Part shown: positions 1 through 8,094 of the stretch, one piece after another
Position numbering within the stretch: the first letter of the stretch is position 1
Layout: the number at the start of each line of letters is the position of its first letter
Assembly (NCBI RefSeq): GCF_010993705.1
Contig: NZ_WOFO01000001.1
Coordinates: 124,001-188,000 of the forward strand
Direction of reading: 5' to 3'
Length of the DNA stretch: 64,000 nucleotides
Source of the DNA: Cyclobacterium sp. SYSU L10401
GTDB lineage: Bacteria > Bacteroidota > Bacteroidia > Cytophagales > Cyclobacteriaceae
Notes under the pieces: generated by a model
The model's input: only the letters and a program-made list of their open reading frames with translations
The model's database searches: none
Told to the model about the DNA's origin: nothing
Translations under genes and position numbers: made by a program

Positions 1-1
1 G

Positions 2-1351
2 GACTGGAGCCTGTTGGCCTATTTCGCCAGGGCCAATTATTCTTTCAATGATCGGTACCTTTTTTCAGCATCCTTCAGGAGAGAGGGAAGCTCCCGATTT
101 GGTGCCAACAACAAATGGGGAAACTTTCCTGCTTTTTCTGCAGGTTGGAGAATATCTGAAGAATCCTTTATGCCCCAGACCAACTGGATCACGGATCTAA
201 AGTTACGGGCAAGTTATGGTGTGACCGGCAACAATGCCATCGGTAACTATTCCAGTTTGTCTAATATGAGTATTTCCAACTATGTATTGGGAGGATCTAT
301 TGCCAATGGTCAGGTGCTGGCCAATTTTGCGAATGCCAACCTGGGTTGGGAGCAGTCCCAACAAACAGATATCGGCCTGGACTTGGCCATGTTTGACAAC
401 CGCCTTATTTTCACCGCTGAATATTACAACCGGTTAACTGATAACATGTTGCTTTCTGTAGAAATGCCGGTCATCTCGGGTTTTACCCAATCGCTGGATA
501 ATGTGGGACAGGTTCAAAATAGAGGCTTGGAACTGGCCCTGGATTACAGGACCCGGATCAACCAACTCAACCTGAGAAGTAACCTGAACCTGACCATCAA
601 CAGAAATAAAGTGCTTGAAATCAGGGGTGAGAATGACGAAATCTGGTCCGGAGGCTTCTACAGTACCTATAATGTTTCCAAGGTAGGTCGTCCTCTGGCC
701 ATGTTGCATGGTTTCCGAATGTTAGGTATTTTCGATACCGAAGATGAAATCGAAGCCTGGCCAACCCAGGATGGGGCGATTCCAGGTACCTACAAATATT
801 TTGATGCGAATGGCGACGGAGAGATTTCCTACGATCAGCAAGACATGATAGAGATCGGTAATCCCCATCCGGCTTATATACTGGGATTCACCCTGGGAGG
901 AGATTACAGGAATTTTGATTTTAATTTCATGTTTACCGGAGCTTTCGACTACGATGTTTTCCGGAATATAGAAGCCACCACCATGAACATGGATGGGGTG
1001 TTCAATATCCTTCAGTCAGGTGTCAACCGGTGGAGGTCAGCAGAAAATCCCGGAGACGGCCGTGGCGCTACCACCAACACCTGGAAGTGGCAACGGGAGT
1101 CCAATTCCAGGTATGTGTACGATGCGTCACATGTGTGGTTGCGAAACATCACCCTGGGTTACAGCGTCCCTCAAAATCCGGTGATTCCCAATGCGAGGGT
1201 GTTTTTCAGTGCGGAGAATCCTTTCCTTTTCACCTCATTTCCCGGGACCAACCCGGAGATCAACAGAAGGGGAGGAATCAATATCGGGGTAGATGACGAA
1301 GCTTATCCCATGCCCAGAACCTTTACCCTGGGTGCGACCATCAGATTCTAA
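2..1351 (+). CDS. SusC/RagA-type TonB-linked outer membrane protein, 3' part only
   Basis: C-terminal 449 residues of a SusC-like TonB-dependent beta-barrel that would import oligosaccharides or glycosides with the SusD lipoprotein encoded 19 bp downstream. The open frame runs in from the left window edge, so the truncation is an artefact of the window and not a pseudogene. Visible family signatures are the SYGVTGNN..GNY block, the NRW.SAENPGDG block near the end and the terminal PRTFTLGA...F strand ending in phenylalanine. These blocks recur almost unchanged in the SusC at 3240-6335, so the two are close paralogues. The N-terminal signal, carboxypeptidase-like domain and plug lie outside the window. 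Confidence 0.93.
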   Translation, partial: DWSLLAYFARANYSFNDRYLFSASFRREGSSRFGANNKWGNFPAFSAGWRISEESFMPQTNWITDLKLRASYGVTGNNAIGNYSSLSNMSISNYVLGGSIANGQVLANFANANLGWEQSQQTDIGLDLAMFDNRLIFTAEYYNRLTDNMLLSVEMPVISGFTQSLDNVGQVQNRGLELALDYRTRINQLNLRSNLNLTINRNKVLEIRGENDEIWSGGFYSTYNVSKVGRPLAMLHGFRMLGIFDTEDEIEAWPTQDGAIPGTYKYFDANGDGEISYDQQDMIEIGNPHPAYILGFTLGGDYRNFDFNFMFTGAFDYDVFRNIEATTMNMDGVFNILQSGVNRWRSAENPGDGRGATTNTWKWQRESNSRYVYDASHVWLRNITLGYSVPQNPVIPNARVFFSAENPFLFTSFPGTNPEINRRGGINIGVDDEAYPMPRTFTLGATIRF

Positions 1352-1370
1352 ACATAAAACTACCGAAGAG

Positions 1371-2879
1371 ATGAAAAAATACACGCAAATAAAAACATTT
1401 TGTTTGGGCACTTTGCTGGCCTTCACGGCTTGCGATGAAGAGTTTCTGAACAAAACCGACCCAACCGTATTGGTAGCCGAGAATTTCTACCAAACCGAGA
1501 CTCAGGTTATTCAGGCAGTAAATGGGGTATACGGACAATTACGTCCATTGCACTTAAACCAGTGGCAATACACAGAATTTATTTCCGACAATACCACCCT
1601 GCATTTTAATCCCGGGAACAGAGGTTCCGGACCCTCGCTGGAAGCCCTGGAATTTTGGCAATACAATCCCGCTACTCCTAACATTACCAACCTGTATAAC
1701 AGTACCTATGGGATCCTGGTAAATGTAAATACCACGCTTCAAAAACTTCCGGAGTCTAATGCAGGCGATGCCATCAAAAGCCGTTCGGAAGGAGAATTGA
1801 AATTTATACGTGCATATCTATATTTCCATCTGGTACAACATTTTGGAGATGTGATTGTCATCACCGAACCGGTGAGTTCGCCAGCGGAAGCCTTCGAATA
1901 CCAGAGACAACCGGTAGAAACGGTTTACCAGCAGGTTTTTTCCGATTTGAATGCTGCTGTAAATGCACTGCCCGCAAGCTATGATGGGGATAATATAGGC
2001 CGTGTCACTAAAGGTGCTGCCTTGAGTCTTCTTGGGAAAGTTCATTTGACGAGAAAAGAATATCCTCAGGCGATTGAAGCACTGAATCAGGTCACCACAC
2101 TGGGATACGATTTATTGTCTGATTATGCAGATATTTTTGACCCCCAGAACAAAAACCACCAGGAATCTATCTGGGATATTCAGTACCAGGGAGACAATCA
2201 GTTTGGCGTAAATAGTAATTTCATTTATACTTTTGCGCCCAGGGAGTCCTTTGGAGCAGTGATTGATTTTCCCGGGCAGGAAGGCGGAGGCTGGAATACG
2301 CCCAGCAATGATATCATTGCCGCCTATGAAGAGGGTGACCTGAGAAAAGAGGTTTCCCTGAAAGAAGGCTATACCAATCTGGAGGGAGAATACGTAGCTG
2401 TTCCTTTTATCAACAAATACAATCACCCCCATTCTATTCGGGGTGTCACCAATGATAACTGGCCGGTGATCCGGTATGCAGATGTTTTACTGATGCTGGC
2501 GGAGGCCATTAATGAATCAGATGGTCCTACCGGAACAGCCTATGGCTACCTGAATGAGGTGAGAGAAAGAGCAGGCCTGGATCCCTTAAGTGGTCTGGGG
2601 CAGGATGCTTTCCGTGAAGCCCTGATGCAGGAACGAAGGATAGAGCTGGCATTTGAAAATCACCGCTGGTTTGATTTGAAGAGGACCATGGGTACCCAGG
2701 AGTTGGTAAGTTTTCTGAATGATTATGGATTGAGAGAACGGGCAGACCCCACTACATCCAGGGAAGGCATTCCATTTTCCAACGGAGATTTTATCTTTGA
2801 GGCGCATGAAATTTTGTTTCCCATCCCTCAGGATCAAATCAGGATCAATTCGGAACTGACCCAGAATCCAGGCTACTAG
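1371..2879 (+). CDS. SusD/RagB-family nutrient-binding outer membrane lipoprotein
   Basis: 502-residue SusD-like protein that would cap the preceding SusC barrel and bind its ligand on the cell surface. The start chosen is the ATG of MKKYTQIK, because it gives a signal peptide ending in a lipobox (LLAFTAC) followed by DEEF. Family features are the N-terminal TPR-type helices, the RAYLYFHLVQHFGD block (about residues 150-165), IIAAYEEGDLRKE near the middle, and the C-terminal RRIELAFENHRWFDLKR block typical of SusD. It ends in a normal stop followed by a strong terminator. The specificity cannot be read from sequence; the neighbouring keto-sugar locus suggests a glycoside ligand. Confidence 0.95.
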   Translation: MKKYTQIKTFCLGTLLAFTACDEEFLNKTDPTVLVAENFYQTETQVIQAVNGVYGQLRPLHLNQWQYTEFISDNTTLHFNPGNRGSGPSLEALEFWQYNPATPNITNLYNSTYGILVNVNTTLQKLPESNAGDAIKSRSEGELKFIRAYLYFHLVQHFGDVIVITEPVSSPAEAFEYQRQPVETVYQQVFSDLNAAVNALPASYDGDNIGRVTKGAALSLLGKVHLTRKEYPQAIEALNQVTTLGYDLLSDYADIFDPQNKNHQESIWDIQYQGDNQFGVNSNFIYTFAPRESFGAVIDFPGQEGGGWNTPSNDIIAAYEEGDLRKEVSLKEGYTNLEGEYVAVPFINKYNHPHSIRGVTNDNWPVIRYADVLLMLAEAINESDGPTGTAYGYLNEVRERAGLDPLSGLGQDAFREALMQERRIELAFENHRWFDLKRTMGTQELVSFLNDYGLRERADPTTSREGIPFSNGDFIFEAHEILFPIPQDQIRINSELTQNPGY

Positions 2880-2904
2880 GCCACAAAATAAATTCATGAT
2901 TTTT

Positions 2905-2954
2905 ATCACCGGAAACCAAAGGTTTTGGCTTTGTTTTCCGGTGATCTTTTTTTT
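2905..2954 (+). terminator. Rho-independent terminator after first SusC/SusD pair
   Basis: Inverted repeat ATCACCGGAAA / TTTTCCGGTGAT followed by a run of eight T. It closes the first SusC/D transcription unit. Confidence 0.85.
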
Positions 2955-3239
2955 GCCGTTGCTTAAATTTCAGTAGTAAATTTCTTGTAGATGGAAATTT
3001 TTCGACAAAATTTTATTTATTCCATTTTTATTTCTACAAATCAAAATTAAATTTTTATTTAGAATGATTTTCCCATTAAAATTATAGACTTGATAATTTT
3101 TTCAAAATGAGTATCGGAAAAATTCGTTCAGCACAGTACAGGATGGCTGTAATAAAAATATATGATTAATTTAGGAAGATTTTCACAGGTACAACTGTGG
3201 GAATGCTTGAATAAATCCATGTAAATTAACCTATGTATT
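2955..3239 (+). other. AT-rich leader/promoter region of second SusC/SusD pair
   Basis: With the terminator this makes a 360-bp gene-free stretch. It is strongly AT-rich and has no plausible gene. A TAATTTAG box at 3167-3174 is one base from the Bacteroidota -7 consensus TAnnTTTG but has no convincing -33 partner. A short inverted repeat CACAG/CTGTG lies at 3184-3199. Promoter function is inferred only from position. Confidence 0.35.
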
Positions 3240-6200
3240 ATGAAAAAAGATTGTTACCCAATTTTGGATAGCAGGCGCCTGATTGCTTTTATGGCGGCCA
3301 TGCTATTGACTTTCGTTTCCTATGCCCAGAGCACCGTTTCCGGTGTGGTGCGCTCTGAGGGAGACAATGAAACATTACCGGGAGTTTCCGTCCTGGTAAA
3401 AGGAACCACCCGCGGGACGGTTACCGACCTGGACGGTAGGTTTCAGGTAGAAGCGGCTGCCGGTGAAATACTGTCCGTAAGCTATATCGGATATACTACA
3501 CAGGAAATTCCAGTACAGGGAGGCCAGACGGAATACGAAATCGTACTGGCTTCCTCCATGAGTGACCTGACAGAAGTAGTGGTAGTAGGTTACGGTAGCC
3601 AGTTAAAAAAGGAAATCACTGGTTCGGTACAAACCGTCCAGGGAGATGACCTGATGGACATCCCGGTTCCACAGATGGCCCAAAAACTACAAGGGCAGCT
3701 TGCCGGTGTGCAGATCAACCAAACAACTGGAAAACCCGGTCAGGGAATGAATGTTCGGATACGTGGACAGTTATCTGTTTCCGCAGGAAGTTCCCCCCTA
3801 TATGTAGTGGATGGATTCCCTATCACGGGAGATATATCCACCCTGAATCCGGATGAGATTCAGGATATCACCATCCTCAAAGATGCTGCATCTACTTCTT
3901 TATATGGATCAAGAGCGGCTAATGGTGTAGTACTTATCACGACCAAAAGAGGCAAGGCCGGACAATCGACCGTTTCTTTGAATGTGTATAAGGGTTTGCA
4001 AAATGTGCCGCATTATAACCGTCTTGAAATGATGGATGCGGTGGAATTTGCTCAGTTTAAAAAGGAATACTTTGAAGATGCAGGAAGATCCGTTCCTGAC
4101 ATGTTTCAGAATCCCTCGCAATACGAAGGTCAAACTCAGGATTGGTACGATGCCTTGCTTCAGACCGCTCCTATTTCCAACTATAACCTGACCATTAATT
4201 CCAACACAGAAAAAATGAGAACATCTGTGGTAGCTGGTTACTTTGATCAGGAGGGTGTGGTCTTGAATACTGACTATGAGCGGTTTTCTTTGCGTATCAA
4301 TTCCGATTATACAGCATCTGATAAGTTAACGCTAGGATTTAACCTGGCGCCAACCTATGTTCAGGATAACACTCCCAGGACAGATGGTTCCAGAGGTACC
4401 GGGATACTGTTCAATGCGCTGCATACCTGGCCTAACATGCCCATTTACGATGATGAGGGTGAGTTGACCTATTTCAACCGATTCCCAGGTGAAACTGGAA
4501 ATATTTTCGCTTATCCAAATTACGTGCGTTCTGCGCTTGAAATTACCAATGAAACCAAGCAGACCAATCTGCTTTCCAATGCCTATGTGCAATACCAGCC
4601 AATAGAGGGTCTTGAAATCAAATCAACATTTAATGCGGAAATCAGGAATAGTAAGTATTTCTATTTCAACCCTTCTACTGCTACTCCAGGTATGAACCAG
4701 GCCATTCCTACTGTAGCATCATCGGTTAGGGACAACCGGGAAGTTTTCAGCTGGTTGAATGAAAATACCATCACTTATACCAAATCCATTAACGACCATA
4801 ATTTCCAGTTGTTGGGAGGTTTTACCAACCAGAAATTCCGTTTGGACCGTACGCAGGTAGCCGCCAATACTTATGCGGATGACCGGCTGCCTACTGTTCA
4901 GGGAGCCATCAACATCAACAGGGGAAGTACCATTTCCGATGTTCAGGAGTGGGCATTGACTTCTTTCCTTAGCCGATTGACATACAATTATCAGGGTAAA
5001 TACCTGGTGACTGCGGCCATCAGGGCGGATGGTTCTTCCCGATTCGGTTCAGAGAACCGCTGGGGTGTATTCCCTTCTGTTTCTGCCGGCTGGGTAATGT
5101 CTGATGAAGGTTTTTTAAATACCAGCGATAAGGTTTCTTTCATGAAATTGAGAGGTAGCTATGGGGTAACCGGAAACAACAATATCGGTAACTATACCCA
5201 ATATGCCTTGGTAAACAATACCGTTAACCACGTTTTCAATAATTCGGTGGTTCCGGGTGCTGCGATTACCTCGCTGCAAAACCCATTCCTTGGATGGGAG
5301 ACCACCCAGCAGTTTGACATTGGATTAGACCTGGGATTATTGGACGATCGCATCCAGTTTGTTTATGATTTCTATACCAAAAACACCACCAACCTGTTGT
5401 ACAATGTGCAGATTCCACAGGAAGCTGGGTTTGGCAGCTTTACCGACAACATTGGAGAAATCAAGTTCTGGGGCCATGAATTTGCCATAACTTCCCGAAA
5501 TACCCAGGGAAAACTGTTATGGACGACCAATGCCAACATATCGTTTAACCGTAACCAGGTAATGGATCTTGCCGAAGGTATTGACCGTGTATATGGTCAA
5601 TTTCATATCACACAGGTAGGGCAACCATTCGGACAGTTCTACGGATTGAGGAAGCTGGGAAATTACATGAACGAAGAGGATCTGAATAACTCTCCTCAAG
5701 TTCCCGGAAGGTCCACAGTGGGTTCCATCAAATTGGAAGATGTCAACGGAGATGGTATCATTACCATTGGTGGTGACAACGATGACCGTACCATTATTGG
5801 AAATCCGTTCCCGGATTTTACTTATGGTATCACCAATAATTTCAAATATGGAAAGTGGGACCTGAATATCATTGGCTCCGGATCCCATGGAAATCAGTTG
5901 TACATGAGACATCTTTTCAGTACGGCGAACCTGGACGGTGTATTTAACATGGTTCGTAAGGCCAATGACAGATTCCGTTCTCCTGAAAATCCGGGTGAAG
6001 GAATATTCGGAACCACAGTAGGTGGAGGAAACGTGACCGGTATCGAGCGGGACTGGGCAAATAGCAACTTCGTCTGGGATGCTTCATTCTTTAGCATCAA
6101 AAACATCACCCTGGGTTACAATGCCGGTCCCATAGCCAATGTGGTAAAATCAGCCAGGTTCTATGCATCTGTTCAGAATGTGTATATTTTCACGAATTAT

Positions 6201-6335
6201 TGGGGTGGGCCCAATCCCGAAGTAAGTCAGCAGGACAATGGACAAGGTGACGGTGGTAACTTAAGTCCCGGAATAGACCTTACAGGCTACCCCGTTCCAC
6301 GCACGTTCACCGTAGGCGCTAATTTTACGTTCTAA
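3240..6335 (+). CDS. SusC/RagA-type TonB-linked outer membrane protein
   Basis: Complete 1031-residue SusC-like importer. Order: signal peptide ending near SYAQS, a carboxypeptidase-D-like beta-sandwich (about 30-105; VSGVVRSEGDNETLPGVSV), the SusC signature around LTEVVVVGYG (about 110-120), a TonB plug (about 120-230, containing LYVVDGFPI and ANGVVLITTKRGKAG), then the barrel ending in PRTFTVGANFTF. It would work with the SusD encoded 30 bp downstream. It shares long blocks with the SusC that opens the window, so this is a tandem duplication. The substrate is unknown; synteny with the keto-sugar enzymes downstream suggests a glycoside. Confidence 0.96.
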   Translation: MKKDCYPILDSRRLIAFMAAMLLTFVSYAQSTVSGVVRSEGDNETLPGVSVLVKGTTRGTVTDLDGRFQVEAAAGEILSVSYIGYTTQEIPVQGGQTEYEIVLASSMSDLTEVVVVGYGSQLKKEITGSVQTVQGDDLMDIPVPQMAQKLQGQLAGVQINQTTGKPGQGMNVRIRGQLSVSAGSSPLYVVDGFPITGDISTLNPDEIQDITILKDAASTSLYGSRAANGVVLITTKRGKAGQSTVSLNVYKGLQNVPHYNRLEMMDAVEFAQFKKEYFEDAGRSVPDMFQNPSQYEGQTQDWYDALLQTAPISNYNLTINSNTEKMRTSVVAGYFDQEGVVLNTDYERFSLRINSDYTASDKLTLGFNLAPTYVQDNTPRTDGSRGTGILFNALHTWPNMPIYDDEGELTYFNRFPGETGNIFAYPNYVRSALEITNETKQTNLLSNAYVQYQPIEGLEIKSTFNAEIRNSKYFYFNPSTATPGMNQAIPTVASSVRDNREVFSWLNENTITYTKSINDHNFQLLGGFTNQKFRLDRTQVAANTYADDRLPTVQGAININRGSTISDVQEWALTSFLSRLTYNYQGKYLVTAAIRADGSSRFGSENRWGVFPSVSAGWVMSDEGFLNTSDKVSFMKLRGSYGVTGNNNIGNYTQYALVNNTVNHVFNNSVVPGAAITSLQNPFLGWETTQQFDIGLDLGLLDDRIQFVYDFYTKNTTNLLYNVQIPQEAGFGSFTDNIGEIKFWGHEFAITSRNTQGKLLWTTNANISFNRNQVMDLAEGIDRVYGQFHITQVGQPFGQFYGLRKLGNYMNEEDLNNSPQVPGRSTVGSIKLEDVNGDGIITIGGDNDDRTIIGNPFPDFTYGITNNFKYGKWDLNIIGSGSHGNQLYMRHLFSTANLDGVFNMVRKANDRFRSPENPGEGIFGTTVGGGNVTGIERDWANSNFVWDASFFSIKNITLGYNAGPIANVVKSARFYASVQNVYIFTNYWGGPNPEVSQQDNGQGDGGNLSPGIDLTGYPVPRTFTVGANFTF

Positions 6336-6365
6336 TGAACCTTTTCATCTAAAATTGACTGGAAA

Positions 6366-7871
6366 ATGAAAAAAATATATATCATCATAGCACTCTTGGG
6401 AATTACGCTGTCAAGCTGCGAAGAATTCCTGACCATAGCTCCTGAAACTGCATTGAGTTCTGCCACCTTCTATCAGACGGAGACAGATTTTGAGCAAGCG
6501 GTGAATGCAGCCTATGCCCCCATGCGGACCATTGCCAACGACCGGTCCTGGTTATTGTGTGAGATGCGTTCAGACAATACCATCTATGCACGGAACATTA
6601 ACTTTGGCGCTACGGAACAGCAGGAAGACCTTTCGGATCATGCACTGCCTGAAGCTCAGGGGATCACGTCCAATGTGCATGTACTGAATCAATACCGTCA
6701 GGACTACCTGATCATTGCGAGAACCAATCAGATATTGTCCCAGATAGACGATGTGGAGTTTAATCAGACAGCTAAAGATAACCTGAAAGGTCAGGCGTTA
6801 TTCCTACGCGGTTATGCCTATTATGAATTGGCCCGATACTTCGGTAGTGTTCCCCTGCACCTGACTCCGGTGACTACCCGGGAGGAAGCAGCTTTGCCTT
6901 TGACACCAGAAGCCGAAATTTATACCCAGCTGATCGGTGACATTCAGTCTGCGGTTAATTTATTGCCTGTTAGGTCTCAGCAAGCCGTGGGCAGGGCATC
7001 CAAGGGAGCTGCTCAGATGCTATTGGCGGATGTGTTTATTACCCAGAAGCGATGGGCAGAAGCAGAAACCTTGCTGAAGGCGATTGAGAGCAGTGGAGAA
7101 TATGAATTGATAGAAAACTACGAAGATGTGTTTTCAGAAAGCGTGGGCAATAAGAACAATGCAGAATCTTTGTTCGAAGTGCAGTACCTTGAAGGACCTG
7201 AAGGTTTGAACAGCAGTTTTCTATATAGCTTTATGCCACGACCTATTTCTCCTCAGGAGTTATCTCCCATCACCGGCACCTCCAATGCACAGCCTTTGGA
7301 TGGAGAGGGTAATAACATTCCTACTCCTGATATCATCGCAGCCTATGAGGAAGGTGATTTAAGAAAGGATGCTTCCATTGATTATGTGGAAATTGCAGGT
7401 AGTGACCGGGATGACAAAGTGTATCCTTATATTAAAAAATATGCCAAGCACCATGATTTGCATGGCAATCACGGAATTAACTGGCCCATTTATCGTTATG
7501 CGGAAGTATTGCTTTTCCTGGCAGAAGCGCTAAATGAGCAGGGTAAGACCGAAGAGGCTGCCGGATACTTGAATCAGATACGAAACCGTGCCGGATTGGC
7601 AGATACCAATGCATCTGGTCAGGCCGATATGAGAGAAGCCATCTTCAAGGAGAGAAGGGTGGAACTGGCCTTTGAAAACAAAAGGTGGTTTGACATCACC
7701 CGTGCCGACAGGGTACAGGAAATCATTGGCGATTTCGGACAAAGGGCTTTGGCCAATCCTCTGGATTATTACTATCCTGACGGAGCAACTTTCCGGTCCA
7801 ATGCTTTTACCAATATCACCAAATATTATGCGCTACCTGCTGCAGAAGCGGAGATTACACCTCATTTCTGA
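6366..7871 (+). CDS. SusD/RagB-family nutrient-binding outer membrane lipoprotein
   Basis: 501-residue SusD homologue. A short signal peptide ends in lipobox LSSC (about residues 15-18), giving a surface lipoprotein. Family blocks are LRGYAYYELARYFG near residue 150, IIAAYEEGDLRKD in the middle and RRVELAFENKRWFDITR near the C terminus. The last two are nearly the same as in the SusD at 1371-2879, supporting duplication of the whole SusC/SusD pair. The gene is followed within 50 bp by a terminator, so the pair is a unit of its own rather than clearly cotranscribed with the enzymes downstream. Confidence 0.95.
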   Translation: MKKIYIIIALLGITLSSCEEFLTIAPETALSSATFYQTETDFEQAVNAAYAPMRTIANDRSWLLCEMRSDNTIYARNINFGATEQQEDLSDHALPEAQGITSNVHVLNQYRQDYLIIARTNQILSQIDDVEFNQTAKDNLKGQALFLRGYAYYELARYFGSVPLHLTPVTTREEAALPLTPEAEIYTQLIGDIQSAVNLLPVRSQQAVGRASKGAAQMLLADVFITQKRWAEAETLLKAIESSGEYELIENYEDVFSESVGNKNNAESLFEVQYLEGPEGLNSSFLYSFMPRPISPQELSPITGTSNAQPLDGEGNNIPTPDIIAAYEEGDLRKDASIDYVEIAGSDRDDKVYPYIKKYAKHHDLHGNHGINWPIYRYAEVLLFLAEALNEQGKTEEAAGYLNQIRNRAGLADTNASGQADMREAIFKERRVELAFENKRWFDITRADRVQEIIGDFGQRALANPLDYYYPDGATFRSNAFTNITKYYALPAAEAEITPHF

Positions 7872-7917
7872 TCTCCATGGTAACATGACAATAACGGTAT
7901 AACCCAGCCTTTAAGAT

Positions 7918-7951
7918 ACAGCGGAGAGCATACAGGCTTTCCGCTGTTTTT
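7918..7951 (+). terminator. Rho-independent terminator after second SusC/SusD pair
   Basis: Stem ACAGCGGA / TCCGCTGT with a 14-base loop running into a T tract. It separates the SusC/D pair from the dehydrogenase gene. Confidence 0.8.
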
Positions 7952-8094
7952 GGTTAATTATGACCAAAGGTATAATTTTCCTATTACTGGCTTTAATTAA
8001 CGGGGTATTTGGGTTAATTTTAAGCAGGTTTCTTTACAATTACTTGAATAAAGAATTGCCAATTAATGATAAACATATGTATAATAAAAATTCA

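Noticed and set aside
2-1351. Truncated SusC as a possible pseudogene
   Set aside because: The frame is open to the window edge with no upstream stop; the truncation is due to the window.
7960-8094. N-terminal extension of the dehydrogenase gene from an upstream in-frame ATG
   Set aside because: The lipobox signal peptide begins at 8095; the upstream ATG lies 9 bp past a terminator and would put a second hydrophobic stretch before the signal.
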